Positions 50,839 to 59,772 of a stretch of DNA of 64,000 nt are shown here, piece after piece (positions within the stretch are counted from its first letter, which is position 1; every line of letters begins with the position of its first letter). This stretch comes from Stenotrophomonas maltophilia (GTDB lineage Bacteria; Pseudomonadota; Gammaproteobacteria; Xanthomonadales; Xanthomonadaceae). Where the stretch lies: contig NZ_NERD01000002.1 of the NCBI RefSeq assembly GCF_002799155.1, positions 1,736,001-1,800,000 of the forward strand. The letters run 5' to 3'. The notes under the pieces were generated by a model. The model did no database searches and was not told the DNA's origin. It was given only the letters and a program-made list of their open reading frames with translations. The position numbers and the translations under genes were made by a program.

Positions 50839-52191
50839 ATGTCCGATCCCCGAAACGGCCCACCGCCGCTGCCCGGATCCGCGCCCGCGACGCCGCCGCC
50901 CTTGCCGGCGGCGTCGTTGGATGGGCCCGGTTCGCCGCAGGACGTCCCGCCCCCGCCTGGCAGCTTCCCGCTGGACACCTCGACACTGCCGCAGGCCATC
51001 CGCGATGAAGTGGAAGCGCCCGATCCCATGGCCATCGACACCTCGGCCAGCGAGCTGAAGGACGGCCTCAACCGCTGCCCGAAGTGCGGCGCCACCGACA
51101 TCCGGCCCAAGGCCGGCACCGACATCCTGGTCTGCCTGTACTGCCGTCACGAATGGCATGGCGCGCGGGTCGAGGAAGAATTCGGCCTGGGCGAAGCCAT
51201 CGACCAGCTGCGCGGCACCGTCATCGCCTCCGGCGCACGCGACATCGACGCCGACACCTCAGCGCTGATGACGTTCAAATGCACCGGTTGCGGTGCAGAG
51301 GTGACGGTCAATACCGAAAGTACGATGACGGCGCGCTGCCATTGGTGCCGTCACGTATTCGGCGTCAACGAGCAGATCGCCAATGGCGCGGTGCCCGATG
51401 CGGTGCTGCCTTTCCACATCAGGAAGGACGACGCCGTCGCGCGCATCCGCCAGTTCGTCGACAAGCGCCGCATGTTCGCGCTGAAGGCGTTCAAGCAGCA
51501 GTTCACCCCGGAAAACGTGGTGGGCGTGTTCCTGCCCTACATGATCGTCGACAGCAATGTCAGCGCGGCGGTGGCCGGCAAAGGCGAGATCCAGACCCGG
51601 CAGTACACGGTGGGCAGCGAGAAGAACAAGCGCACCCTGTACGACGCCGATGTCTACCAGATCGAACGCCAGGTGGACTTCACCGTCGATGACCTGCCGC
51701 TGGAATCCTCGGCAGAACGCGGCAACCTGGATAGCCGCGCCAACACCAACAACATCATCAACACCATCCTGCCCTTCGATACCAAGAACGCAGTGAAGTG
51801 GAACGCCTCGTACCTGGCCGGCTTCACCTCTGAAAAGCGCAACCTGGACGTGGAAAAGCTGCGGCCGCGGCTCGAAGACCAGCTGCTGTCGATCGCACGC
51901 GCGCAGGTGGAAGGAACGGTGAAGCGCTACAACCGTGGCGTACGCTGGGAACAGGAGCAGCTGGAGGTGCATGGCACGCGCTGGGTGTCGATGTACCTGC
52001 CGGTGTGGCTGTATTCGTACCACCAACCCGGCAGGAACGGCGGCATGCTGCACTACATTGCCGTGAACGGCCGTACCGGCGAAACCATGGGCAGCGTGCC
52101 CGTGCAGCAATGGAAGATGCTGCTGGCGGCGCTGGCCACCGGCACCATCATTGAAGCCCTCGCAATTGCCTTCCTGGTGGCATCGACATGA
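50839..52191 (+). CDS. Membrane-anchored double zinc-ribbon protein (YdjG-like)
   Basis: A 450-residue protein. A Pro-rich N-terminus (8-45) precedes zinc ribbon 1 (CPKCG near 80 and CLYC near 100) and zinc ribbon 2 (CTGCG near 149 and CHWC near 166). A long beta-rich domain (185-410) follows, with a C-terminal hydrophobic helix (MLLAALATGTIIEALAIAFLVA). The ribbons resemble TFIIB-type ones but are not evidence of a transcription role; YdjG-type stress proteins share this plan. The gene is 20 bp after the SPFH gene and overlaps the next start by 4 bp. Confidence 0.8.
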   Translation: MSDPRNGPPPLPGSAPATPPPLPAASLDGPGSPQDVPPPPGSFPLDTSTLPQAIRDEVEAPDPMAIDTSASELKDGLNRCPKCGATDIRPKAGTDILVCLYCRHEWHGARVEEEFGLGEAIDQLRGTVIASGARDIDADTSALMTFKCTGCGAEVTVNTESTMTARCHWCRHVFGVNEQIANGAVPDAVLPFHIRKDDAVARIRQFVDKRRMFALKAFKQQFTPENVVGVFLPYMIVDSNVSAAVAGKGEIQTRQYTVGSEKNKRTLYDADVYQIERQVDFTVDDLPLESSAERGNLDSRANTNNIINTILPFDTKNAVKWNASYLAGFTSEKRNLDVEKLRPRLEDQLLSIARAQVEGTVKRYNRGVRWEQEQLEVHGTRWVSMYLPVWLYSYHQPGRNGGMLHYIAVNGRTGETMGSVPVQQWKMLLAALATGTIIEALAIAFLVAST

Positions 52192-52445
52192 GTGATGACA
52201 GTGGCCTCTGGCTGTTGGCGGCAGGTCCGGCCGGCGCAACCGCGCTGTACTGGGCGCTGTACCGCTATTACCGCAATACCGATAAATCGCATTCCTTCGA
52301 ACACGAAACCGAGATCGACGCCCAGCCGGTGACCGGCTCGGACCAGCAGGTGGGCCGTGTGACGGGCACCGAGGAGAAGCGCATCCGCGGTGACAACGTG
52401 TACGAGTACCGGAAACGGGTGGTGCGGGTAAAGCCCGACCAGTAG
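52188..52445 (+). CDS. Small membrane protein of the SPFH operon
   Basis: The 85-residue protein has one hydrophobic helix (7-26, LWLLAAGPAGATALYWALYR) and a charged cytoplasmic part (30-85, with ETEIDAQPVTGSDQQ and RKRVVRV). It overlaps the zinc-ribbon gene by 4 bp (ATGA) and is therefore co-translated. It could be the counterpart of YdjH in size and place only; no sequence match is claimed. Confidence 0.7.
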   Translation: MSDDSGLWLLAAGPAGATALYWALYRYYRNTDKSHSFEHETEIDAQPVTGSDQQVGRVTGTEEKRIRGDNVYEYRKRVVRVKPDQ

Positions 52446-52543
52446 AGCCAGACCATGCCTGGCTGCGGGGAGCGCCGGCCGCTGGCCGGCATTCCCTCGG
52501 TCTCTGGACATCAAAGAGGAGCCGGCCAGCGGCCGGCACTACC
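52442..52543. repeat. SMAG-like REP cluster (GTAG-headed palindromes)
   Basis: Three related elements lie between convergent genes. GTAGAGCCAGACCATGCCTGGCT starts at 52442, overlapping the stop codon of the small membrane gene. GCCGGCCGCTGGCCGGC is at 52474-52490. The inverted copy, reading GTAG-TGCCGGCCGCTGGCCGGC from the minus strand, spans 52521-52543. The GTAG head and the GCCGGCC-GCT-GGCCGGC hairpin match the SMAG repeat family described for Stenotrophomonas maltophilia. They can act as terminators or mRNA-stabilising ends for both flanking operons. Confidence 0.75.
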
Positions 52544-52545
52544 TG

Positions 52546-53448
52546 TCAGCCCGCCTGCCCCAGCCGTACCTTCAGCTGCTGGATCTCCTGCTCGCTCACG
52601 CCGATCGACTTCAGGTACCCTTCCGCACCGCCGTACTGGCTGTGCAGCGCCGCCAGGAACTGCTCCATGTTGTCCGGTGCGGTACCGGACATGCCGGCCA
52701 TCTTGCGGCCAATCCCGGGGTTCTGCTTGATCAGCGCCATGATCTGCGCGTTCATCGCGCTGTCCTTCGGCTGCCCTTCCAGATAGTGCGCGGAGATCGC
52801 GTAGTTATGCACGATCTCGGCCTTCGGCACGCCGGCCAGGTCCAGCAGCAGGCCGGCGATGATGCCGGTACGGTCCTTGCCGGCCGTGCAATGGAACAGC
52901 ACCGCACCGTCCTGCTGCGCGGCAATGCGCTGGAACACCTGCTTGAACTGCGGCTGGCTGTGGCCCAGCCACTGCACATAGGCTTCGCCCAGCGAATCCG
53001 GGAAGCTGGTCATCATTTTCTGCAGGTCCATCTTCTCGGTACCCATCAGCGAGATGCGCTGGTAGTCGAAGCGATCATCCTTGGCCAGCAGGTCTGGTGA
53101 CTGCGCTTCCTCATCGGCGGTGCGCAGGTCGATGTCCAGCTTCACGCCGGCAGCGGCCAGGGCATCCCGGTCCGCATCGGTGAGGCGGCCGAGGTCGGCG
53201 GTGCGCACGAACGCATCGGCCGGAATCGGACCATGGCGGCCCTGCAGGCCGGCAAAGGTACGCACGTTCCAGGCGCCCTGCAGCGGGATCACGCGCTGCG
53301 CGTCGGCAGCGACCGGCTGTACATTGGCCGTGGCCGTGGTCGTCGGCTTCGCGGCGAGGGCCTGCGGTGCGTCGGCAGCAACCGCGGTCACGGCCAGCGG
53401 CAGGCTGAGCATCAGGGCCAGGGCGAGTTCGGTAGAGCGGTGCTTCAT
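52546..53448 (-). CDS. Secreted tyrosine-protein phosphatase (PTP-like)
   Basis: The 300-residue protein has a signal peptide (1-25) and the PTP loop C187-x5-R193 in FHCTAGKDRTGI, with the K-D after G as in PtpB-type and PTPLP phosphatases. D113 or D119 upstream may be the general acid. It should act in the periplasm or outside the cell on phosphotyrosine, phosphoinositide or phytate-like substrates. It begins 17 bp after a TonB receptor gene on the same strand, so both form an operon under the TetR-type regulator. Confidence 0.87.
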   Translation of the reverse strand: MKHRSTELALALMLSLPLAVTAVAADAPQALAAKPTTTATANVQPVAADAQRVIPLQGAWNVRTFAGLQGRHGPIPADAFVRTADLGRLTDADRDALAAAGVKLDIDLRTADEEAQSPDLLAKDDRFDYQRISLMGTEKMDLQKMMTSFPDSLGEAYVQWLGHSQPQFKQVFQRIAAQQDGAVLFHCTAGKDRTGIIAGLLLDLAGVPKAEIVHNYAISAHYLEGQPKDSAMNAQIMALIKQNPGIGRKMAGMSGTAPDNMEQFLAALHSQYGGAEGYLKSIGVSEQEIQQLKVRLGQAG

Positions 53449-53465
53449 GGGGTTCTCCGTACGAA

Positions 53466-55763
53466 TCAGAAGTTGACGGCCACGTCCAGGCCGAAGGTGC
53501 GCGGGTCGTTGAAGATGCCGGTCTGGCCCAGCGCCGCGCTGTTGAGCTTGTAGAACAGGTGCTGCTCATCCAGCAGGTTGCGTGCCCACAGCGAGAACGA
53601 CATCGTGGTGCCGGTGCTGTTGACCGGCACATCCACCAGCGCCACCCGTGCGTTCACCACGAACGAACTGTCGGTGAGCATCTGGTCGTATTCGCTGGTG
53701 TAGTAGCCATCGGACCAGTTGCCGTCCACGTGGAATTTCAGTGCCGAGAAGTTGGCGAACGGCACCAGGTAGTCCAGCGACAGGCTGCCGGCATTCTTCG
53801 GGGCCAGCAGCGGCTGCACCGTCACCTGCACGCCAGCGCCGAACGGGTCGGTGGCTGTCTGCGCATCGATCTTCGTGTAGGCGTAGTTGAGGCCGAGGGT
53901 GAGGTTGTCCACCGGCATCACGTTGAATTCCAGCTCCGCACCCCGCGACTTGCCATCGCTCAGGGCGTTGGTGGTGACCATGGTGGTGCGGGTTTCGCCG
54001 CTGTTCGGGTCGAACGGCAGCGAGAAGTCCATCTGCTTGTGCGTGATGGTCGAGTCGAACACGGCCAGGTTCAGGCGCGCACGGTTGTCCCAGAACTGCG
54101 ACTTGAAGCCCAGCTCGTACGCTGTCACCTCTTCCGGACCGAAGGCGCTGTAGTTGGTCGAACGCGAGTTGGCACCGCCGGCCTTGAAGCCGGTGCTGTA
54201 CTTGGCATACACCATCGCGTGCTCGCCAAGGTCGTAGGCGATGTTGACCATCGGGTCGAAGCGGCTCCAGCGGTCCTTGAAGGCCAGGTTCGTCGCCGCC
54301 CCGTTGACGATGTACAGGCTGCCCTTCTTGTCATCGCGGGTGTAGCGGCCGCCAGCGGTCAGGTGCAGGCGCTGCAGCGCTTCCGGCGTCCACGTGGCCT
54401 GGCCGAACACACCCAGGCTGTCGGTCCACGCCTTGCTGGCGCGGTCGATGCGCACCCGGGAAAGGTCCAGCGGATTGGTTGCCGGGTTCAGCGCATAGCT
54501 GTTGCCGCCCGGCCCCCAGACCAGCATGTTCGGGGTCTGCGCATTGTCACCGGCGGTCTCGTGGTAGTAGAACGCACCGCCGAGGAACTGCACCTGCGAG
54601 GCATTGCCGATCAGCTGGAATTCCTGGCTGTACTGGTGCTGGTAGACCTGCGCCAGGCTGTAACGCCCGAACGGCGTGCCGGCGCCACCATAGGCCGAAA
54701 TCGCATCGACCAGGCCCATGTCGAACTGGCCCTGGGTGAGTTCACGGTAAGAGCTGATCGACTTCAGCTCCAGGTTGTCATTCAACACCCACGACAGGTT
54801 CAACAGATGGCCACTGGTGCGGCCGATGTTGTCTTCCTGCGGACCGCCGAGGATGGCGCTGTCGCGGCGATCCAGGCTGGCACCGGCCTTCTGAAGGGGG
54901 CTGAGGTAGGCGCCCGGCACCAGCACCTGGGTGTGGTACGGCGTGGTGGCGTCATAGGAGCGATCGAACGCGTACAACAAAGAGAAGTCATCGCTCGGCT
55001 GCCACAGCGCACTCAGGCGAGCGCCTCGCTTGTCGTAGCTGTTGAAGTCCCGCTCGCCGCGCATCGGATTGTCGGTGGTGCCGCCGCGCTTGGCCTGCAC
55101 GGCATCGATCTTGAAGCTGACGTCCCCCACCTTGGGCAGGTCCAGGTGCAGCGCACTGTTGTAGCCGCTGAAATTGGACACGCCGGCGCTGACGCTGCCG
55201 CCGAATTCACCGGTGGGCGCCTTGGTCACGATGCTCACCGCGCCGCCTTCGGTGTTGCGGCCGAACAGCGTGCCCTGCGGGCCCTTCAGCACTTCGATGC
55301 GTTCCACGTCGTAGAGCATGCTGCCCAGGCCCTGTGCGCGGCCCATGAACACCCCATCGACGTAGATGCCGACGCCGGCATCGCGGGCCGGCTGGTTGGC
55401 GTCGCCGGAGGCGCCGATGCCACGGATGCCGATGTTCAACGCCGAGCTGCGGGTAGCGAACGGCGTGACCCGCAACGATGGGATGGAGCCATCGGACAGG
55501 CTGCCCAGCGAGATCGCGCTGCGGTCCTTCAGCGCTTCGGCATCGACCACCGATACCGAGATCGGGGTTTCCTGCAGGTTGGTGGCGCGCTTCTGCGCGG
55601 TCACCACCACCTGGTCAAGGGCAACAACACTGCGCGCGGTATCGGCGGTTGTGGCAGCGTCGGCGCTGGGCGCGTCTTCGGCATGGGCCAGCGCCGGTAG
55701 AGCGGCGGCGATGGCGAGGGTGAGCAACGGGCGGTGCAGCGGAACGTGGCGCATCGGACTCAT
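53466..55763 (-). CDS. TonB-dependent outer-membrane receptor
   Basis: A 765-residue receptor: signal peptide (to about AHA-ED), TonB-box-like LDQVVVTAQKR near residue 48, plug signature IEVLKGPQGTLFGRNTEGGAV (split, about 155-175) and a barrel ending FGLDVAVNF. The start at 55763 (or 55754) is chosen because the frame further upstream crosses the operator palindrome and is not signal-like. It is in operon with the tyrosine phosphatase. The pairing suggests uptake of a product released from a phosphorylated compound, which is inference. Confidence 0.9.
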   Translation of the reverse strand: MSPMRHVPLHRPLLTLAIAAALPALAHAEDAPSADAATTADTARSVVALDQVVVTAQKRATNLQETPISVSVVDAEALKDRSAISLGSLSDGSIPSLRVTPFATRSSALNIGIRGIGASGDANQPARDAGVGIYVDGVFMGRAQGLGSMLYDVERIEVLKGPQGTLFGRNTEGGAVSIVTKAPTGEFGGSVSAGVSNFSGYNSALHLDLPKVGDVSFKIDAVQAKRGGTTDNPMRGERDFNSYDKRGARLSALWQPSDDFSLLYAFDRSYDATTPYHTQVLVPGAYLSPLQKAGASLDRRDSAILGGPQEDNIGRTSGHLLNLSWVLNDNLELKSISSYRELTQGQFDMGLVDAISAYGGAGTPFGRYSLAQVYQHQYSQEFQLIGNASQVQFLGGAFYYHETAGDNAQTPNMLVWGPGGNSYALNPATNPLDLSRVRIDRASKAWTDSLGVFGQATWTPEALQRLHLTAGGRYTRDDKKGSLYIVNGAATNLAFKDRWSRFDPMVNIAYDLGEHAMVYAKYSTGFKAGGANSRSTNYSAFGPEEVTAYELGFKSQFWDNRARLNLAVFDSTITHKQMDFSLPFDPNSGETRTTMVTTNALSDGKSRGAELEFNVMPVDNLTLGLNYAYTKIDAQTATDPFGAGVQVTVQPLLAPKNAGSLSLDYLVPFANFSALKFHVDGNWSDGYYTSEYDQMLTDSSFVVNARVALVDVPVNSTGTTMSFSLWARNLLDEQHLFYKLNSAALGQTGIFNDPRTFGLDVAVNF

Positions 55764-55810
55764 TCGCGGAAGGAGGAGGCCGGCGCAGTCTGGGAGGCGC
55801 GAATTACAAA

Positions 55811-55828
55811 TGAATGACCGTTCATTCA
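55811..55828. promoter_or_regulatory. TetR-type operator palindrome
   Basis: TGAATGA-CCGT-TCATTCA is a perfect 7-bp inverted repeat with a 4-bp spacer. It lies between the divergent TonB receptor (start 55763) and the TetR gene (start 55878), in the ideal place to repress both. Such TGAATGA/TCATTCA dyads are typical of TetR-family operators. Confidence 0.85.
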
Positions 55829-55877
55829 CACCTTTTGTGACGTACTATCCCGCCACTGGACGCCCCTACCTCTCGCA

Positions 55878-56522
55878 ATGACGCCAAAAACCGCTTCAGC
55901 CCTATCCGCCGACGCCCCTGCCGCCGCCCACGCCGAAGCCCAGCGCCGACGCATCCTCGATGCTGCCCAGAAGTGCTTCATCACCCGCGGTTTCCATGCC
56001 GGTTCCATCGGCGATATCGCCGCCGAGGCCGAGATCAGCCAGGGATTGATGTACCGCTATTTCGCCAACAAGCGTGCGCTGATCCTGGCCCTGATCGAGC
56101 GCCAGCTGCGCCACGACCAGGCGTCGATCAGCGAGATGCCGGCTGCTTCGGATCTGGTCGATGGCCTGCTCGCGTGCTACCAGCAATGGGCGCGCGGCGA
56201 GGTACTGCCGATCCATGGAAATGCCATTGCCAGCGTGGCGCTGTATGCGGAAATCAACGCCGAGGCGCATCGCGACCCGGTGCTGGCCGAGGTGCTGCGC
56301 ACCCATGACAAGCAGACCAGCGGCGCCATCCATGCCTGGCTGCGCCAGCGCGATGCGAGTGCGGGCCGGCACGTTGACGAGGAAGGCATTGCCAGGCGCA
56401 CCCTGCTGCTGCGGCTGCTGGTGGAGGGCCTGGCCATGCGCGCCGTGCGCGACCCGGACCTGCCGCCGGAACGGGTGCGGGCCCTGCTGGCCGATGCCAT
56501 TGGGCGGGTCATGGCCGATTGA
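55878..56522 (+). CDS. TetR-family transcriptional regulator
   Basis: A 214-residue TetR-type regulator: helix-turn-helix at about 20-65 (RRRILDAAQKCFITRGFHAGSIGDIAAEAEISQGLMYRYFANK) given in pieces here as RILDAAQKCF, IGDIAAEAEIS and LMYRYFANK, and a helical ligand-binding domain (70-214). The divergent TonB receptor and the perfect dyad between them identify its likely target; self-regulation is also likely. The ligand is unknown. Confidence 0.92.
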   Translation: MTPKTASALSADAPAAAHAEAQRRRILDAAQKCFITRGFHAGSIGDIAAEAEISQGLMYRYFANKRALILALIERQLRHDQASISEMPAASDLVDGLLACYQQWARGEVLPIHGNAIASVALYAEINAEAHRDPVLAEVLRTHDKQTSGAIHAWLRQRDASAGRHVDEEGIARRTLLLRLLVEGLAMRAVRDPDLPPERVRALLADAIGRVMAD

Positions 56523-56654
56523 GTGTGTAAGCCTCTACCGGCCGCGGGCCAGCCGGTGGATCCAGCCTAACCGTACCTGTCCTATGGAACCGCTACGCCC
56601 TCGACTCAGACGATACGCGCTCAACTCCATAACGCGCGTGTCCCGCTGAATGTC

Positions 56655-59315
56655 ATGAAATCACCTGCCCCTTCGCAACGCCCCCTGGCCCTGATGATCT
56701 CCCTGGCCCTGCTGTCACCGCTTCCTGCGGCTGCCGCGGGCGCCCCCTCGACCGAGTGCGACGCCACGACCGAGCAGTGCAGTGAATCCCCCCGGAAAAG
56801 CCGCGCCTGGCTGTGGGGCGGTCTTGCCGCGCTGGGCCTCGGCGCTGCTGCCGGTGGTGGCGGTGGCGGTGGCGGTGGCGGCGGTGGCAGCAGTGTTGGT
56901 GGTGGTAGCGGTAGCGGCGGCGGTGGCGGCGGCGGCTCGACGCCGGGCGCCGAAGGCGGCAGCTTTGGCGCGGGCGGCATCCTCGCCAGTGCAGGAGCAC
57001 GCACCGAGTGGAACCAGCCGGTGGTCACCCGCGTCACCGGTGACGCCCGCAATGAGGGTGAGCTCAGGCTGGTCAATGGTTCGCTGCACGTCACCCGCGA
57101 CGGCGAGCTGCGCAACAACGGCAGCCTGAACATCGGACAGGCCGCAACGCTGCGCCTGGACGGCGATGGCGACCTGGAAAACTTCGGCGCGCTGCATGTG
57201 CAGGGCGCGCTCAGCCTGGAAGGCGAAGGCAGCCTGGAAAACCACAGCAACGCCAGTTTTACCGCCGCATCCGTCTCGCTCGGCCATGAGGCCGAGGTCG
57301 ACAATCACGCTCGCATGACCCTGGAGGGCGGCCAATGGGCGCTCAATGGCGATTCGAATTTCGACAACAACCGCGGCGGTACGCTGGCCATCACCGGTAC
57401 CGCCTTCCAGCTGCGCGGGCGTGCCCAGATCGAGAACAGCGGCACCCTCACCGCCGCCGGCAGCTTCGCGCAGGGCGTGCTGTTCGACGCCGTCACCAGC
57501 CAGTATGGCAACGATCGTGATGCCATCACCGTGCTCGACAACCGTGGGCATATCAGCATGCAGGGCGACGCCGGCGTGCTGCGCATGGTGGCCGACACCT
57601 TCGCCAGCAACGCCGTCAACCGCAGCGGTGCAACCGTGCAGAGCAGCGCAGTGCGCAGCAATCTGCTGCACGCTGAGGGTGCGCAGGCCACCCTGCTCAA
57701 CCAGGGCACGCTGACTGTCACCGGCGACGGCGCAGTGGCCATGTCCGGTGCCCGCGGCGCCACGCTCATCAACGATGGCATCATCAACCTGGGCACGGCG
57801 ACCGACGCTGCGGGCCGAGGCCTGGTGGCGATGAAGTCCGATGGCAGCGCCACCCTGAACAATCGCCGCAACGGCACCATCAACATCCACGCGGCCGATT
57901 CGTACGCCTTCCAGGCCGGCTCGGGCAGCGGGCGGCTGGTCAACAATGGCAAGGTCAACGTCTACGGCGCGGGCAGCGGCATGTATGCCGACGCGACCAC
58001 CGCCGCCGCAGGCGCCATGGGCGGTGCCGACCTCGGCTGGCAGGCACCGCGCTCCATCTCCAACTACACGGTGGGTACCAATGAAGACGGCTCGGCCGGC
58101 CAGTTGAACCTGCATGGCGGCGGTACGCTGGAAGATGTGGCTGTGGATACCGGTTTCACCCGCGGTACCGATGCCTCCAGCATCACCCTGCACGATGTGA
58201 TCATCGGGGCCGACGGTGGCGCCGCGAACGTGCGCAGTGCCACTGTCGTCTGGAAGGCCGACGCCCAGCAGCAGGCCGACGGCAGCATCGATGTGACGAT
58301 GCAGCGCAAGGACTACCGCAGCCTGGCAGGCCAGGACCAGGCGGCAATCGCCGCCGCGCTGGAAGAGAGCTATCGCAACGAAGCACTGTTCCACAGCCTG
58401 GAGGTTGCCGACCAGGCGACGTTCCAGAATGCACTGCACCAGCTGTCGGGTGCCGATCTGGCCGCGCGCAGCATGCGCGGTGCCAGCAACGGCGATGCGC
58501 TGTGGGCGCAACTGGCGGCATTGCCCGCACAGCGCTCGAGCGTGGTCGCCTTTGGGGGTGGCACGACCAATGCCTTTGGCATCCAGGGCACAGGCTCCGC
58601 TGCGCAGGTTGCCGTTGCCCTCAAGGGCAGCCACTCGCTGCAACTGATCAGTGGTGCGTTGAAGGCTGAACTCGGCAGCGGCCAGGACCGCGGTCATTCG
58701 CGCTTCGCCGGCGTGGGCCTGGCCAGCCACTGGGGCAGCGTCCACCTGCGCCACCAGTTCGGTTTCGAACGGCACGACCTGCAGGGCCAGCGCAGCCTGG
58801 CATGGGGCCAGACCCGCGAAGTGGCCGGCAGCCAGCGGCGGATGCAGCGCATGCTGTTGGCCAGCACGATCAGCCATGACGCCCGCGTGGGCAACCTGCA
58901 TTGGCAGCCGCGCCTGAAGGCCAGTGCGTTCCAGCTGCGCGAGGCGGCCTTCAGCGAAAACGGCGCCGGCGGCTTCGGCCTGCAGGTGGCCGCTGGCCAG
59001 ACCCGCGGCCTGCGCATGGAAGTGGGCAGCCAGTTCCACTACGCGCTGGCCTCGAACCTGAGCCTGCGCGCTGACGCCTCGGTCACCCGTTCGATTGCCG
59101 TACGCGGCGACGCCCGCGAAGCGTCGCTGCTCGGCGCGTCGTCGAACGCGTTCCTGCTGCCGGGTGTTCGCGCCGATGGGCTGGACCATCAGCTGGCGCT
59201 GGGCGTGGACTATCGCCGTGATCGCCTGTCGATGGGCGGCCAGGTGCTGCAGCAGCGCCTGTGGGGGCAGAACGATGCCCGCGCCGAGCTGCAGCTGGGT
59301 TACCGCTTCCGCTGA
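56655..59315 (+). CDS. Autotransporter with glycine-rich N-terminal tract
   Basis: An 886-residue type V secreted protein. The signal peptide (about 1-28) is followed by a short Cys-containing region (CDATTEQC), a hydrophobic segment SRAWLWGGLAALGLGAAAG (about 49-67) and a tract of more than 30 Gly/Ser residues to about 98. Residues 110-530 are a passenger of repeated short beta units (NGSLHVTRDGELRNNG, LENFGALHVQGALSLEGEG), typical of a beta-helix. The C-terminal barrel (about 640-886) ends in LGYRFR, with a final aromatic. The hydrophobic part and Gly tract after the signal are unusual. Possibly an adhesin; no protease motif is seen. Confidence 0.85.
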   Translation: MKSPAPSQRPLALMISLALLSPLPAAAAGAPSTECDATTEQCSESPRKSRAWLWGGLAALGLGAAAGGGGGGGGGGGGSSVGGGSGSGGGGGGGSTPGAEGGSFGAGGILASAGARTEWNQPVVTRVTGDARNEGELRLVNGSLHVTRDGELRNNGSLNIGQAATLRLDGDGDLENFGALHVQGALSLEGEGSLENHSNASFTAASVSLGHEAEVDNHARMTLEGGQWALNGDSNFDNNRGGTLAITGTAFQLRGRAQIENSGTLTAAGSFAQGVLFDAVTSQYGNDRDAITVLDNRGHISMQGDAGVLRMVADTFASNAVNRSGATVQSSAVRSNLLHAEGAQATLLNQGTLTVTGDGAVAMSGARGATLINDGIINLGTATDAAGRGLVAMKSDGSATLNNRRNGTINIHAADSYAFQAGSGSGRLVNNGKVNVYGAGSGMYADATTAAAGAMGGADLGWQAPRSISNYTVGTNEDGSAGQLNLHGGGTLEDVAVDTGFTRGTDASSITLHDVIIGADGGAANVRSATVVWKADAQQQADGSIDVTMQRKDYRSLAGQDQAAIAAALEESYRNEALFHSLEVADQATFQNALHQLSGADLAARSMRGASNGDALWAQLAALPAQRSSVVAFGGGTTNAFGIQGTGSAAQVAVALKGSHSLQLISGALKAELGSGQDRGHSRFAGVGLASHWGSVHLRHQFGFERHDLQGQRSLAWGQTREVAGSQRRMQRMLLASTISHDARVGNLHWQPRLKASAFQLREAAFSENGAGGFGLQVAAGQTRGLRMEVGSQFHYALASNLSLRADASVTRSIAVRGDAREASLLGASSNAFLLPGVRADGLDHQLALGVDYRRDRLSMGGQVLQQRLWGQNDARAELQLGYRFR

Positions 59316-59320
59316 TACGC

Positions 59321-59353
59321 CGCAGGATGCGGGCGCCACGCCCGCATCCTGCG
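59321..59353. terminator. 15-bp perfect hairpin terminator
   Basis: CGCAGGATGCGGGCG (59321-59335) pairs exactly with CGCCCGCATCCTGCG (59339-59353) over a 3-nt loop, 5 bp after the autotransporter stop and 11 bp before the end of the convergent gene. No T-run on either side, but symmetry and position indicate a bidirectional terminator. Confidence 0.8.
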
Positions 59354-59364
59354 TTCACGGTGGC

Positions 59365-59772
59365 TCAGGCCGCCCACAGCAGCATCGCGCCCAGCCCAGC
59401 CAGCAGGCCAGACACGGGCAGCACGCACCAGGGCCACGTCGACCGGCGTGTGGTGTCCTGCGGCGTGCCCGGCAGGCGGCTTCGCACCTGTTCCCGGCGC
59501 GACTGCCTCCAGGAGAGACCCCGTTGCGACGGGCGCAGGGCGTCCGGCTTCGCAGGCCCCGATTCACCTCCGCGCCAAGGGGCGCGCTTGACGCCTGCAA
59601 GCGCTGCCAGATCGGGGGCGTCTCCCGCTGCCGGAAGCGCCATGGCCTGGCGTTCAGCGTGGCCGCGGGAAGGCGATGCATCAAGGGCGAAATACAGCGC
59701 ATCCGCCCACGCCAGCACGCCCAGCACGGTCAACGCCAGCTTGCTGGCTCGAGAGGGATCAAGGCCAGTCAT
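59365..59772 (-). CDS. Uncharacterised two-helix membrane protein
   Basis: The 135 residues (from the ATG at 59772, MTGLDPSRASKLAL) have a hydrophobic helix at each end (about 12-30 ALTVLGVLAWADALYFAL and 115-133 WCVLPVSGLLAGLGAMLLW). A polar, Arg/Pro-rich loop of about 85 residues lies between. I do not recognise it. An upstream GTG/ATG at 59796 would add 8 residues. Isolated, with the diguanylate cyclase gene divergent. Confidence 0.55.
   Translation of the reverse strand: MTGLDPSRASKLALTVLGVLAWADALYFALDASPSRGHAERQAMALPAAGDAPDLAALAGVKRAPWRGGESGPAKPDALRPSQRGLSWRQSRREQVRSRLPGTPQDTTRRSTWPWCVLPVSGLLAGLGAMLLWAA

Noticed and set aside
53559..55700. 713-residue plus-strand frame opposite the second TonB receptor
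   Set aside because: It is the antisense of a well-supported receptor gene, has His/Gln/Arg-rich composition and no recognisable motif.
56868..56940. Poly-Gly codon run considered as a CRISPR-like or satellite repeat
   Set aside because: It is in frame within the autotransporter and has no spacer-like units.
56715..59339. 874-residue minus-strand frame opposite the autotransporter
   Set aside because: Antisense artefact of GC-rich repetitive sequence; the plus strand has signal peptide and barrel.
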